Shown one piece after another: positions 1 through 10,736 of a DNA stretch of 64,000 nt. The first letter of the stretch is position 1; each line of letters opens with the position of its first letter. Source of the stretch: Archivesica marissinica. Lineage: Eukaryota; Mollusca; Bivalvia; Venerida; Vesicomyidae. The notes under the pieces were generated by a model that did no database searches, was not told the DNA's origin, and saw only the letters and a list, made by a program, of their open reading frames with translations. The position numbers were made by a program, and so were the translations under genes. The stretch lies in contig CM026403.1 in assembly GCA_014843695.1 (NCBI GenBank), positions 46,277,645-46,341,644 on the forward strand, in the 5' to 3' direction.

Positions 1-142
1 AGACTAGTGAACTGATCGTCTTCAGCGACATTCAAACTTGTGAAGAAAAGTGTTTCAACTGTGTCATTGTCTAGTATGAAGAAACTTGTCAATTACTGGC
101 ACACCTACACATTAATAATAGACAGATAGATAATTCATTTAT
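1..142. other. Unassigned AT-rich sequence at window start
   Basis: No open frame, RNA gene or recognised repeat is visible here before the first tandem array begins. Confidence 0.5.
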
Positions 143-442
143 AAAGTGACATGTGTTATAAATGCTGTACAAATACATATATATTACAAGTATAAATGAC
201 TGTACAAATACATATATTATGAAAAAATATACAGTATAAATGACTGTACAAATACATATATATTACAAGTATAAATGACTGTACAAATACATATAATTAT
301 GTAATATTTATATACTCGTAATACATGCTATAAAGGACTGTACAAATACATATATATTACACGTATAAATGACTGTACAAATACATATAATTATGTAATA
401 TTTATATACTCGTAATACATGTTATAAAGGACTGTACAAATA
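143..442. repeat. 35-bp minisatellite, about 8 copies
   Basis: The core GACTGTACAAATACATATAT recurs every 35 bp or so, with AT-rich variable linkers and a longer variant containing TATATACTCGTAATACATG. The same unit resumes at 1201-1247 on the far side of an inserted pogo-like element, so this is one array split by a transposon. Confidence 0.85.
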
Positions 443-1200
443 CAGTGAAACCCCTCAAAACCGGAACCCGTCTAAATCGGAATTCCCTCCAAACCGGACA
501 ATTTTCGCGGTCCCGATATTTTCCCTTCTTTGTTCATTGTAAAAAAACCTCTCTAAACCAGAACCTCTCTTTTCCGAATACCGGACAAGTTTTCGGGACC
601 ATTTGTGCACATTTCTATTGCAAATTACCCCTGAAAACCGAACAGCCAGCGGCATAAAATCCGGATCCGAAACAACCTTTGTCTCACCTGAAACATAACA
701 CCTTCCGTGTTTTCACAAGTCAATTAATCAGTCGGCATATTGGTGTTTTATCCGTATTGTTTACATCCGACGTGGTGTTGTGAGAACATAAAGGCGTGAT
801 AAAAACCAATGATGCTGAAAATTTGTTTTAATTACGTTTTCAAATGGATTACGACTGGACACTATTTAATTATGTCCTTTGCAATTGCAGGTTTGTTAAT
901 CTCTTTTCATGTTTGAGTAATTAGTTTTAATACGATCTAATTAGATGTGAATGGGATTTCACAAAAGGCAGACTATCATTATTTAAGGCATAACATTGAT
1001 ATTTATATTTCATAATTATTGATCAAATACGGAACCAAAAATAATTTTAATGTCATTTCTTGTTATTCCTGTTCATACAGACATTTGTTCAAAACTTTAT
1101 CTCCCCCCCCCTCATCCGAAAACCCCTCTAAACCGAAAACCCCTCCAAACTGAACTTCTCTTCCGGTCCGGAAGTCGTTCGGTTTAGAGGGGTTTCACTG
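443..1200. mobile_element. Non-autonomous pogo/Tigger-like DNA transposon
   Basis: The element starts CAGTGAAACCCCTCAAAACC and its other end, read on the opposite strand, starts CAGTGAAACCCCTCTAAACC. It is flanked by TA on both sides. Removing it together with one TA restores an uninterrupted unit of the surrounding 35-bp satellite, so the boundaries and the TA target duplication are directly supported. CCGGAAC/CTAAACC motifs repeat inside both ends. No transposase frame is present in the 758 bp; the 66-70 codon frames in it are not conserved-looking. Assignment to pogo/Tigger rests on the TA duplication and the CAGTnnAACC-type terminus; a generic Tc1/mariner-superfamily MITE is the alternative. 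Confidence 0.75.
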
Positions 1201-1245
1201 TACATATATATTACATGTGTTATAAATGACTGTACAAATACATAT

Positions 1246-1431
1246 ATACAGTCAAACTATACAGAGCAAACACCCTCGGGATACACCCAGATTGGTTGTT
1301 GTAGAGAGGTTGTTGTTCTAGGGAGGTTCAACTTTTTGAAGTCTGGATATGCGTGAATAGTCAGTTTTGACAGTTACTATGGCTCATACTGATTTGAATA
1401 TAGAGTATGGTGAATATAGAGTATGGGGTAC
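1246..1431. mobile_element. Fragment of a second pogo-like repeat; its distal part is duplicated at 4673-4793
   Basis: The stretch begins TACAGTCAAACTATACAGAG and contains GTAGAGAGGTTGTTGTTCTA, a pattern typical of pogo-like terminal regions. About 120 bp of it, including CTTTTTGAAGTCTGGATATG and GACAGTTACTATGGCTCATA, recurs almost unchanged immediately before the first assembly gap. No second terminus is identified, so the element limits are uncertain. Confidence 0.5.
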
Positions 1432-1880
1432 TACATGTACTTTCATTATACAATTGATAGATTGAACTAAGATTGAATATGAAACAACACAAATTTTGTA
1501 ACATTTGATGTCTTCACGACTTAATTGCATTAATGTATTTGCTCAACAGAGGAGACTCTATAATGTTGAAAATTAATGAGATCCAATGATGATTTTATCT
1601 CTGGTTTTTACGCTGGTCCCGTGTATCTCGATCAGAGATTTCTAAACATTTTTTGTCTTGTAGATGTAGTATCAACATGTACATATTTATTGTATTCTTG
1701 TCTCGTCTAAAATATGTCGTCGAAATATACGTGTCTCTCTCACTGCACAACATTGTTTGTTGTTTGGTAAAGTACACAGATAGGACATATCATTGAATTA
1801 AAATATATTATTATGTCAAAAATGTTGTAGTTATATTTCTGTTGGACAAAACATACAAACTTACGACAAGCTGCTTGTTT
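1432..1880. other. Unassigned AT-rich sequence
   Basis: Only short open frames, none resembling a known protein. No repeat recognised. Confidence 0.4.
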
Positions 1881-1884
1881 TGGA

Positions 1885-2236
1885 GTTTCAGAGCAGTATT
1901 TCATACAGACTGGCATCCAGGTAGAACCACTGACCTGCCACAGACCAGTTGTATGGCTTCTCGCACAATGCTGGTTAGGGCACATTTCTCAAAAGAATTG
2001 TCCTTCGGTATTATCGGAGTGATAAACTTTACAACTTCAAAACACTAATTTCTCACCGTTGCATGTTCGAATCCCACTGGGAGGTGTTTTCCATCTGAGG
2101 AAGTTACCCAGCTTGCTTGAGGAAGGTCGGTGGTTCTAACCAGGTGTCCATCCCTGCCTGAAATACTGCTCGTAGGGGCACCCGGGGTCTTCCTCCTGGA
2201 GCAGCCTAGGAAGATGCTCGGAGGAAATATTTCTGT
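1885..2236 (+). mobile_element. tRNA-derived SINE (family with GTTCGAATCCC B box), degenerate
   Basis: A B-box-like GTTCGAATCCCACTGGGAGG is followed by a body containing GAGGAAGTTACCCAGCTTGC, GGTCGGTGGTTCTAACCAGG and GGGGCACCCGGGGTCTTCCT. The same family in reverse orientation supplies the repeats at 18955-19085, 24290-24470 and 25432-25695, which share the 'tagaaccactggcct..ccagatggatagcttc' segment. The stretch at 1885-1975 is a second, oppositely oriented fragment of the same family. Both are decayed. Confidence 0.6.
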
Positions 2237-2321
2237 TTGTTATATAGGATATATCTAGGACATGATCGCTAGCATTTTGAGGCTGTTTATCAATGAAGGC
2301 AGTCATTATATCGCAATATAA

Positions 2322-3178
2322 ATATATTCCTGTTCTTTATAGTTATAAGTCCCATTAAATATATAGTAAGTTTTCTGATAGGTTAAATATTTGGACGTTG
2401 TGGTCTTGGTGGAGATAACTAACACTATCTTTCAATAAACCGGTCATAATTTGTCAGCTCAGGTGGGGGTACGAATCTGTTTGGCTCATAGATATATACC
2501 GGTACATACTGCAGCCAATGGGGACTAGAAGTGAACATTGAAATAAGGTTGCTGTATTTCGTATAGAAACAACACTAAGCAGCACACGCAGTGATATCAT
2601 GAACTTGTTGAGGTTGACAACGGCTTTAATTATTTGGGCGTATAATATACATGTAGCGTTGGTAAAGCGCTAAAGGCAATGAATATTCGGTAACGGGAAT
2701 GCAAGTTCTCCTGCACCTTAAATATATTCCTGTTCTTTATTCTAGAGTTAAAAGTCCCATTAAATATATATAGTATTTGTTTTCTGATATGTGAAATATA
2801 AATAATTAACGCCAAAATCCCTCATTTTTGAGGTGGGGGTGGCGTCTTGAAGGGCAGAGATTACTACCACTAATCTACTTTCAAAGATTTCTTTCATCTA
2901 TGGATATGTTTCAATGAAGCGGTGAGAATTTGCCAGCTCCGGTGGTTCCAATCTCTTGCCAGCTCAGGTGGTACCAATCTCTTGTCAGCGAATGGGGACT
3001 AGCAGTGAAAAAAAACTATGGTTGCTGTATTTCGTATAGAAACAACACTAAGCAGCACATTGAGGTTGTTGATGACTTTAATTATTTGGGCGTATAATAT
3101 ACATGTAACGTTGGTAAAGCAATGAATATTCGAGATCGGTAAAGGGAATGCAAGTTCTCCTGCACTATATTCCTTTTC
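2322..3178 (+). repeat. Local duplication carrying possible LINE RT-thumb fragments
   Basis: Two blocks occur twice. One contains AAATATATTCCTGTTCTTTA and AAGTCCCATTAAATATATA (2322-2400 and 2705-2805). The other contains GCTGTATTTCGTATAGAAAC and TTTAATTATTTGGGCGTATA (2550-2715 and 3025-3172). The second block translates on the plus strand to a 'VEVVDDFNYLGV'-like string, which resembles the conserved segment after the palm of non-LTR reverse transcriptases. Stops follow at once, so this would be a dead LINE fragment duplicated with its flank. The duplication is seen directly; the LINE origin is inferred. Confidence 0.5.
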
Positions 3179-3191
3179 CCATATACAAGTA

Positions 3192-3351
3192 CAGGCCAAA
3201 CCTGTGTTAAGGAGCCAGTCGAGGGAATCACAGAAAGTGGCTGCTTAATAGGGGGCAAATGTTTAATAAAACAGCATTGGGTATATGGAAACTGGCTGCT
3301 TAGTACAGGTAGTGTGCTTAATGGAGAGGACCACTAATGCAGGTTTGACTG
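3192..3351. mobile_element. MITE, pogo-like family with TACAGTCAAACCTG ends (copy A)
   Basis: The ends are near-perfect inverted repeats: TACAGGCCAAACCTGTGTTA on the left and AGGTTTGACTGTA on the right, with TA at each junction. The interior contains repeated GGCTGCTTAATA. Two further copies lie at 11134-11305 (inverted) and 45295-45467 (same orientation). No coding capacity. Confidence 0.75.
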
Positions 3352-3378
3352 TAAGTCAGTTACTCTAAATAAACTTTA

Positions 3379-3550
3379 GTGATGCGGAGAGCTAATATAG
3401 AATTGCTAGTGATGCGGAGAGCTAATATAGAATTGCTAGTGATGCGGAGAGCTAATATAGAATGCTATGATGCGGAGGCTATATAGATTGCTAGTGATGC
3501 GAGAGCTAATATAGAATTGCTAGTGATGCGGAGAGCTAATATAGAATTGC
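3379..3550. repeat. 30-bp minisatellite, about 6 copies
   Basis: The unit contains AGTGATGCGGAGAGCTAATA followed by TAGAATTGCT. Copies 4 and 5 carry small deletions; the others are identical or nearly so. Confidence 0.9.
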
Positions 3551-3559
3551 ATCTCAAGA

Positions 3560-3839
3560 TCCGTCTTTACTATTTACTATTCCAAATCCATGCAAACATC
3601 CAGTGTTTAGTAAAACAATAAGGTTAGGAATATCACAGTATTAATTCATTTGCATTGCAAAAATACTGCTAGCTGTAGGTCTATTTAGGAATAACTGATT
3701 TATTGTCCAAGAGAAGAAATACATGGGCTTTAAGAGTTAATGGTATATGATGCATGTTACAAGTGAGAAATTAACGGGCTTTACGGGGTAATATGATGTA
3801 TTGTACAACAGAAGAAATACATGGGCTTTAAGAGTTAAT
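3560..3839. other. Unassigned sequence with a short direct repeat
   Basis: GAAGAAATACATGGGCTTTA and the adjacent GAGTTAATG occur twice (near 3713 and 3812). No gene seen. Confidence 0.4.
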
Positions 3840-4676
3840 GGGCTTGACCTGTAGCATGGGCTTGAACTGTAGTGAGGGCTAGAACCGTAGCAAGGACTAG
3901 AACTGTAGCAAGGGCTTGACCTGTAGCATGGGCTTGAACTGTAGTGAGGGCTAGAACCGTAGCGAGGACTAGAACTGTAGCGAGGGCTTGATCTGTAGTG
4001 AGGGCTTGAACTGTAGCTAGGGCTAGACCTGTAGCAAGAGCTTGACCTGTAGCAAGGGCTTGACCTGTATCATGGGCTTGAACTGTAGTGAGGGCTAGAA
4101 CCGTAATGAGGGCTTGACCTGTAGTGAGAGCTTGACCTGTAGCGAGGGCTTAAACTGTAGCGAGGGCTTAAACTGTAGTAAGGGCTTGAACTGATGCAAG
4201 GGCTTTACCTGTAAAGAGGGCTTGAACTGTAGCAAGGGCTTGACCTGTAGCAAGGGCTTGACCTTGTAGCAAGGGCTTGACCTGTAGCATGGGCTTGAAA
4301 TGTAGTGAGGACTAGAACGGTAGCGAGGACTTGTTGGACTATAGCGAGGGCTAGAACTGTTGTGAAGGCTAGAACTGTAGCGAGGGCTAGAACTGTAGAA
4401 AGGGCTTGAACTGTAGCGAGAGCTTTAACTGTAGCAAGGGCTTGAACTGTAGTGAGGACTAGAACTGTATCATGGGCTTGAACTGTTGCGAGGGCTAGAA
4501 CTGTAGCGAGGGCTTGAACTGTAGCGAGAGCTTTAACTGTAGCAAGGGTTTGAACTGTAGCGAGGGCCTGAACTGTAGCGAGGGCTTAACTGTAGCGATG
4601 ACTTGACCTGTAGCGAGGGCTCAAACTGTAGCGAGGGCTTCCTGGGATAGAACTGTAGGGAATGCTAGAACTGTAG
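3840..4676. repeat. 18-bp degenerate minisatellite, about 46 copies
   Basis: The unit is AGCGAGGGCTTGAACTGT with frequent substitutions (aGGGCTaGA, ACCTGT, AGCAAG, AGTGAG) and occasional 1-2 bp indels. The array runs into the duplicated pogo-like segment just before the first gap. Confidence 0.85.
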
Positions 4677-4793
4677 AGAGGTTGTTCTAGGGAGGTTCAA
4701 CTTTTTGAAGTCTGGATATGCGTGAATAATCAGTTTTGACAGTTACTATGGCTCATACTGATTTGAATATAGAGTATGGTGAATATAGAGTAT
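4673..4793. repeat. Second copy of the 1304-1427 segment, cut by an assembly gap
   Basis: It matches the earlier copy over about 120 bp with few differences, including CTTTTTGAAGTCTGGATATG and ATAGAGTATGGTGAATATAG. It stops exactly at the Ns. Confidence 0.85.
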
Positions 4794-5793
4794 NNNNNNN
4801 NNNNNNNNNNNNNNNNNNNNNNNNNNNNNNNNNNNNNNNNNNNNNNNNNNNNNNNNNNNNNNNNNNNNNNNNNNNNNNNNNNNNNNNNNNNNNNNNNNNN
4901 NNNNNNNNNNNNNNNNNNNNNNNNNNNNNNNNNNNNNNNNNNNNNNNNNNNNNNNNNNNNNNNNNNNNNNNNNNNNNNNNNNNNNNNNNNNNNNNNNNNN
5001 NNNNNNNNNNNNNNNNNNNNNNNNNNNNNNNNNNNNNNNNNNNNNNNNNNNNNNNNNNNNNNNNNNNNNNNNNNNNNNNNNNNNNNNNNNNNNNNNNNNN
5101 NNNNNNNNNNNNNNNNNNNNNNNNNNNNNNNNNNNNNNNNNNNNNNNNNNNNNNNNNNNNNNNNNNNNNNNNNNNNNNNNNNNNNNNNNNNNNNNNNNNN
5201 NNNNNNNNNNNNNNNNNNNNNNNNNNNNNNNNNNNNNNNNNNNNNNNNNNNNNNNNNNNNNNNNNNNNNNNNNNNNNNNNNNNNNNNNNNNNNNNNNNNN
5301 NNNNNNNNNNNNNNNNNNNNNNNNNNNNNNNNNNNNNNNNNNNNNNNNNNNNNNNNNNNNNNNNNNNNNNNNNNNNNNNNNNNNNNNNNNNNNNNNNNNN
5401 NNNNNNNNNNNNNNNNNNNNNNNNNNNNNNNNNNNNNNNNNNNNNNNNNNNNNNNNNNNNNNNNNNNNNNNNNNNNNNNNNNNNNNNNNNNNNNNNNNNN
5501 NNNNNNNNNNNNNNNNNNNNNNNNNNNNNNNNNNNNNNNNNNNNNNNNNNNNNNNNNNNNNNNNNNNNNNNNNNNNNNNNNNNNNNNNNNNNNNNNNNNN
5601 NNNNNNNNNNNNNNNNNNNNNNNNNNNNNNNNNNNNNNNNNNNNNNNNNNNNNNNNNNNNNNNNNNNNNNNNNNNNNNNNNNNNNNNNNNNNNNNNNNNN
5701 NNNNNNNNNNNNNNNNNNNNNNNNNNNNNNNNNNNNNNNNNNNNNNNNNNNNNNNNNNNNNNNNNNNNNNNNNNNNNNNNNNNNNNNNNNNNN
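4794..5793. other. Assembly gap, 1000 N
   Basis: Exactly 1000 Ns, the size conventionally used for a gap of unknown length. It lies between two tandem or repeated sequences, so collapse of a repeat is the likely cause. Confidence 0.95.
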
Positions 5794-6378
5794 TGGTTGT
5801 GTGTTCTGTCTGTGGATGGTTGTGTGGACTGTGAGTGTATGGTTGTGTGGACTGTGAGTGGATGGTTGTGTGGACTGTGAGTGGATGGTTGTGTGGACTG
5901 TATGAGTGGAGGTGTGAGAGTGGATGGTTGTGTGGACTGAGTGGAGGTTGTGTGTTGTGTAGTGGCTGGTTGTGTGGAGGTAAGTGGATGGTTGTGTGGA
6001 CTGTATGAGTGAAGGTAAGTGGATGGTTGTGGACTGTGAGTGGATGGTTGTGTGGACTGTGAGTGTATAGTTTGTGGACTGTGAGTGGATGGTTGTGTGG
6101 ACGTGAGTGTATGGTTGTGTGGACTGTGAGTGGATGGTTGTGTGGACTGTGAGTGAATGGTTGTGTGGACTGTGAGTGTATGGTTGTGTGGACTGTGATG
6201 TGTGGACTGTGAGTGGATGGTTGTGTGGACTGTGAGTGTATGGTTGTGTGGACTGTGAGTGGATAGTTTTGTGGACTGTGAATGGATGGTTGTGTGGACT
6301 GTGAGTGATGGTTGTGGACTGTAAGTGGATGGTTGTGTGGACTGTGAGTGGATGGTTGTGTGGACTGTGAGTGTATGG
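5794..6378. repeat. 23-bp minisatellite, about 25 copies
   Basis: The unit contains GGATGGTTGTGTGGACTGTG plus AGT. It has many small indels, so phase is lost repeatedly. It begins at the gap edge, so the true array is probably longer. Long Ser/Thr/His-rich frames across it are artefacts. Confidence 0.9.
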
Positions 6379-7038
6379 ACTGGAATACACAAGGGAAGGG
6401 AGTGTATATTAAACATTACCGTATCAGGTACTCTTCAAGAGATGATGACATTCATGATGACATTGGGCCCCCGAGGTTATAGATATGGAGAAAAGATTTA
6501 TAACTTTGGTGCCAGAGGTGTGGAAACAATTCACCGGATTTTCTTCACGGCCCTGTATCGCCATCTTGGATAACAGATGATTATCGGACAACAATTGCAT
6601 GAGAGCGATCGCCTCGTCAGTACATTCGATTGATATATGACGGGACCATATTCGCTCAAAATTAAAATGTGACCTCTACCACGCCCATTTTTTATCCGGG
6701 GGTCACCATTTGAACAACTTTGAAAGAACAATGTGCCTCGATCATTCCTACTGGTGGTTCATAAAAAGAATTTGTGCTATTTTAATAACCATTCCGACCC
6801 AAGTATCCTGACCTTAAATGGTGGATATATAGACCCAATGGTTACCGAGAAAACGTTTGAAAATGCTGGACAGACGCTTGGCGATAACATGCAGGTGACC
6901 TAAAAGCAGTTAATTCTGGAAATTCACCGTATGTCTTGACAAATGTATAAATTATGAATGCATGTACATTAATTGCCATAATTCTGATAAATTAGTTTTA
7001 AGCAAAATACGAGTATTAAAGAAATACAATGTACCATG
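6379..7038. other. Unassigned unique-looking sequence
   Basis: No domain or splice structure could be supported. An 82-codon plus-strand frame continues out of the tandem array and is not convincing. Confidence 0.4.
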
Positions 7039-7199
7039 ATGCAATATACTAGACAAGAACCTTTCCTTATCAAAGGGAAGCAATATACTAGACAAGAACC
7101 TTTCCTTATCAAAGGGAAGCAATATACTAGACAAGAACCTTTCCTTATCAAAGGGAAGCAATATACTAGACAAGAACCTTTCCTTATCAAAGGGAAGCA
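7039..7199. repeat. 39-bp minisatellite, 4 copies
   Basis: The unit contains CAATATACTAGACAAGAACC then TTTCCTTATCAAAGGGAAG. Copies are essentially identical, which suggests a recent expansion. Confidence 0.92.
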
Positions 7200-7230
7200 A
7201 ATCCTGCATTTTTAACATATAAACTCTTGT

Positions 7231-7448
7231 ATGCCGGGTTAACTCCTTGCATGCCGGGTTAACTCCTTGCATGCCGGGTTAACTCCTTGAACTCTTGCAT
7301 GCCGGGTTAACTCCTTGCATGCCGGGTTAACTCCTTGCATGCCGGGTTAACTCCTTGCATGCCGGGTTAACTCCTTGCATGCCGGGTTAACTCCTTGCAT
7401 GCCGGGTTAACTCCTTGCATGCCGGGTTAACTCCTTGCATGCTGGGTT
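7231..7448. repeat. 20-bp minisatellite, about 11 copies
   Basis: The unit is GCCGGGTTAACTCCTTGCAT, nearly invariant. It abuts a truncated piggyBac-like MITE, and each unit contains GGGTTAA, the same heptamer as that MITE's terminus. Confidence 0.92.
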
Positions 7449-7537
7449 ACTGGCAAATAGTGCAGATCCTGACGAGCCGTCTCATCTTGATCTACTCTTT
7501 TTGTAAGCCTATTTAGAGGTCTGTGGTGTTGAAAGGG
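7449..7537. mobile_element. 5'-truncated piggyBac-like MITE
   Basis: It matches the right half of the complete MITE at 7915-8147, including GTGCAGATCCTGA, TTTTTGTAAGCCTATTTAGA and GGTCTGTGGTGTTGAAAGGG. It ends at TTAA. The left half is replaced by the 20-bp minisatellite. Confidence 0.7.
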
Positions 7538-7544
7538 TTAAACA

Positions 7545-7910
7545 AGGTAAGTTCCTTCTTTTGAGTATACAGACAAAATGCCGAGTCATGTTAGAATGTT
7601 TGCTACAGACAACAAATGTACAGACAAAATGTACAGACGACAACAAATGTACAGACAAAATGTACAGACGACAACAAATGTGTGACATTTGTATTTTTCC
7701 TAGAAAGTAGGGCTTGACATTTCATTCAAATCGCGATCATCAAGCCCTACTTTTGTCTACAGTGTACTAAAGGCTAAAATGATATTCTGGTTCAGACAAC
7801 ATTAAATTGCATGGTATCGGTGTATACGAGTGTCCCGCTTTTTATGCTGGAAATTGTAATAAACTAATAGTGATATACGAGCCGAATGAAAATTGATAAT
7901 CTTTCTCAAA
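7545..7910. other. Short repeats and a hairpin; no gene
   Basis: A motif of ACAAATGTACAGACAAAATG type is repeated about three times (7565-7680). An imperfect inverted repeat pairs AAAGTAGGGCTTGAC (7704) with CATCAAGCCCTACTTTT (7738). It may be the remains of a small fold-back element. Confidence 0.45.
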
Positions 7911-7914
7911 TTAA

Positions 7915-8147
7915 CCCATTCAACACCAAGTAACTCACATGGACTGGTCCATGATATTCATAAACCAATAAATGAATCAGAAAATCACATTTGGACAAGT
8001 TCATTTATCAAAATGGGTAATTATGTCTAAAAATAGTCATATCACTGGCAAAAAGTGCAGATCCTGATGAGACGGCTCGTCACGAGCCGGCTCATCTGGA
8101 TCTACACTTTTTGTAAGCCTATTTAGAGGTCTGTGGTGTTGAAAGGG
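7915..8147. mobile_element. piggyBac-like MITE (TTAA target duplication)
   Basis: TTAA flanks both ends. The termini read CCCATTCAACACCA on the left and TGGTGTTGAAAGGG on the right, which are inverted repeats. The interior contains an imperfect palindrome around GAGACGGCTCGTCACGAGCC. There is no coding capacity. TTAA duplication with CCC..GGG ends is characteristic of piggyBac-superfamily elements. Confidence 0.75.
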
Positions 8148-8244
8148 TTAAGATTACATATATATTTTAAATACATTTCAAAATGTGTTTTGGATTTGTT
8201 TACTATATCAATTGTAATACTCGTGTAACAATTGCAAAACAAAT

Positions 8245-8490
8245 AAAGGCTGTTTTAGAAATTGTGGCAGTATTTTGAACAGGGATATGTAAGGAATGTG
8301 AAAGGCCAGGAATTCGCGCCCACCTGTAGCCGTTATGATTGAGCCCTTGGGCAAGGCACTTAATTTCCACATTGCCTCCCCACTTTCCCTCATGGCGAAG
8401 GATTCCATCAGGAATGAGGTCTCAAGAGCGATTAAACTAAGTTTGTAGTAAGAACTTGTTTCGCAATAGAGCTAAAATCAATTTGTATAA
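8245..8490 (+). mobile_element. tRNA-derived SINE, GCGAAACAAG-tail family
   Basis: The body contains GAATGTGAAAGGCCAGGAAT and CATGGCGAAGGATTCCATCA, and the 3' tail contains GTTTCGCAATAGAGCTAAAA. The same body and tail occur inverted at 63405-63650 and 21262-21405, and directly at 11957-12400. The tail is also shared with a different SINE family at 20938 and 48722. Confidence 0.7.
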
Positions 8491-8754
8491 ACGACAACTT
8501 TAAAATCTCAATACTGCAATATTTGAGACCTTGAAATATAAGACGTCGTATCGTGTGACCCCTAATAATGTGTGACCCCTAATAATCTGCTCTTTACAAT
8601 ATCTTGGTGTGCACTACATTGTATGTAAATTCATGCATAATAGTGATTAAACGTATTTATGTCAGTTTATTAATTCATATTTTATTAAGACAAACATCAA
8701 TAGACTGAACCACTGCAAACATAATTCACCTCCCCATTAGTGACTATAGAAATA

Positions 8755-9155
8755 GACGCGAGAAGAACACGGTTTTTGCTTTCCAATGATATAACAGATA
8801 TATACGAGTGAACACGTGTTATTCCAATGGTTGAAAGCAGCGGAATAACAGAGTTTATTTCTCACTTCTATGCATGTGTGGTTCCCAAAACCATTGTAAT
8901 TTATGACCTTGTCTCAATGCGACACAATTTAGCACACGATTGTATCGTTCTGAAATGTTGTCAAAAGAGAATGTGTTCGGACTCAAACCGTCGGTGAAGT
9001 CATTTATGACCTTGTCTCAATGTGACACAATTTAGCACACGATTGTATCGTTCTGAAATGTTGTCAAAAGAGAATGTGTTCGGACTCAAACCGTCGGTGA
9101 AGTCATTTATGACCTTGTCTCAATGTGACACAATTTAGCACATGATTGTATCGTT
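8755..9155. repeat. Hairpin-containing dispersed repeat, with an internal 103-bp tandem triplication
   Basis: GTGTTATTCCAATGGTTGAA followed by AGCAGCGGAATAACA forms a hairpin that recurs near 25260 and 38590. Downstream, a 103-bp segment beginning TTTATGACCTTGTCTCAATG is present 2.5 times (starts at 8900, 9003 and 9106). Copies 1 and 2 differ by only a base or two. Confidence 0.7.
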
Positions 9156-9224
9156 TTCATAAAACCCTTTACAGCCTAAAATAAATAATTAAATAGTTGA
9201 TTAGCAAATTCTATTTTACTTTAT

Positions 9225-9304
9225 AGAGAGCTATAGTTTATACACATTTATTTTAGCTTGATTGTGAAACAAGTTCTTACAACTTATATTATATCGCATT
9301 CCTG
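9225..9304 (-). mobile_element. SINE tail fragment
   Basis: TACACATTTATTTTAGCTTG and TGTGAAACAAGTTCTTACAA match the inverted 3' tail of the GCGAAACAAG-tail SINE family. It is truncated and leads straight into the following minisatellite. Confidence 0.55.
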
Positions 9305-10510
9305 ATGTATAAAACAAACATATATCCTCTATTTATTTAACTTTAGAAAACAAACATATATCCCCTATTTATTTAACTTTAGAAAACAAACATATATCCC
9401 ATATTTATTTAACTTTAGAAAACAAACATATATCCCCTATTTATTTAACTTTAGAAAACAAACATATATCGTCTATTTATTTTACTTTAGAAAACAAACA
9501 TATATCGTCTATTTATTTAACTTTAGAAAACAAACATATATCGTCTATTTATTTAACTTTAGAAAACAAACAAATATCCCCTATTTATTTAACTTTAGAA
9601 AACAAACAAATATCCCCTATTTATTTAACTTTAGAAAACAAACATATATCCCCTATTTATTTAACTTTAGAAAACAAACATATATCCCCTATTTATTTAA
9701 CTTTAGAAAACAAACATATATCCCCTATTTATTTAACTTTAGAAAACAAACAAATATCCACTATTTATTTAACTTTAGAAAACAAACATATATCGTCTAT
9801 TTATTTAACTTTAGAAAACAAACATATATCGTCTATTTATTTAACTTTAGAAAACAAACATATATCGTCTATTTATTTAACTTTAGAAAACAAACATATA
9901 TCGTCTATTTATTTAACTTTAGAAAACAAACAAATATCCCCTATTTATTTAACTTTAGAAAACAAAACATATATCCCCTATTTATTTAACTTTAGAAAAC
10001 AAACATATATCCCCTATTTATTTAACTTTAGAAAACAAACATATATCGTCTATTTATTTAACTTTAGAAAACAAACATATATCGTCTATTTATTTAACTT
10101 TAGAAAACAAACATATATCGTCTATTTATTTAACTTTAGAAAACAAACATATATCCCCTATTTATTTAACTTTAGAAAACAAACATATATCGTCTATTTA
10201 TTTAACTTTAGAAAACAAACATATATCCCCTATTTATTTAACTTTAGAAAACAAACATATATCGTCTATTTATTTAACTTTAGAAAACAAACATATATCC
10301 CCTATTTATTTAACTTTAGAAAACAAACATATATCGTCTATTTATTTAACTTTAGAAAACAAACATATATCCCCTATTTATTTAACTTTAGAAAACAAAC
10401 ATATATCGTCTATTTATTTAACTTTAGAAAACAAACATATATCCCCTATTTATTTAACTTTAGAAAACAAACATATATCCCCTATTTATTTAACTTTAGA
10501 AAACAAACAA
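9305..10510. repeat. 36-bp minisatellite, about 33 copies, with two alternating variants
   Basis: The unit contains AACTTTAGAAAACAAACATA then TATCCCCTATTTATTT. A second variant has CGTC in place of CCCC. Between about 10140 and 10450 the two variants alternate strictly, giving an incipient 72-bp higher-order unit. A third variant has AAATATCC. One copy carries an extra A (near 9965). Confidence 0.95.
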
Positions 10511-10585
10511 AAGCTATTAAATATACCTGTGATAATTATAATGAATACTTATATTTGTGAAATAAATTGTCATGGACATTAGCTT

Positions 10586-10734
10586 TCTTGAATGCTTGTC
10601 ATGTGCTGGACTTGAATGCTTGTCATGTGCTGGACTTGAATGCTTGTCATGTGCTGGACTTGAATGCTTGTCATGTGCTGGACTTGAACGCTTGTCATGT
10701 GCTGGACTTGAATGCTTGTCATGTGCTGGACTAA
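10586..10734. repeat. 24-bp minisatellite, 6 copies
   Basis: The unit contains GAATGCTTGTCATGTGCTGG then ACTT. One copy has AACGC for AATGC. Because 24 is a multiple of 3, short Cys/Leu-rich frames run through it on both strands; they are not genes. Confidence 0.93.
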
Positions 10735-10736
10735 GG

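Noticed and set aside
4736..6416. Large frames of 352-556 codons
   Set aside because: They run through 1000 Ns and a 23-bp satellite.
6325..6573. 82-codon plus-strand frame ending after the 23-bp array
   Set aside because: Its start lies in the satellite and the remainder has no recognisable domain or splice evidence.
7704..7754. Hairpin as a possible microRNA precursor
   Set aside because: Short imperfect stem with a GC-poor loop and no supporting conservation; more likely a fold-back remnant.
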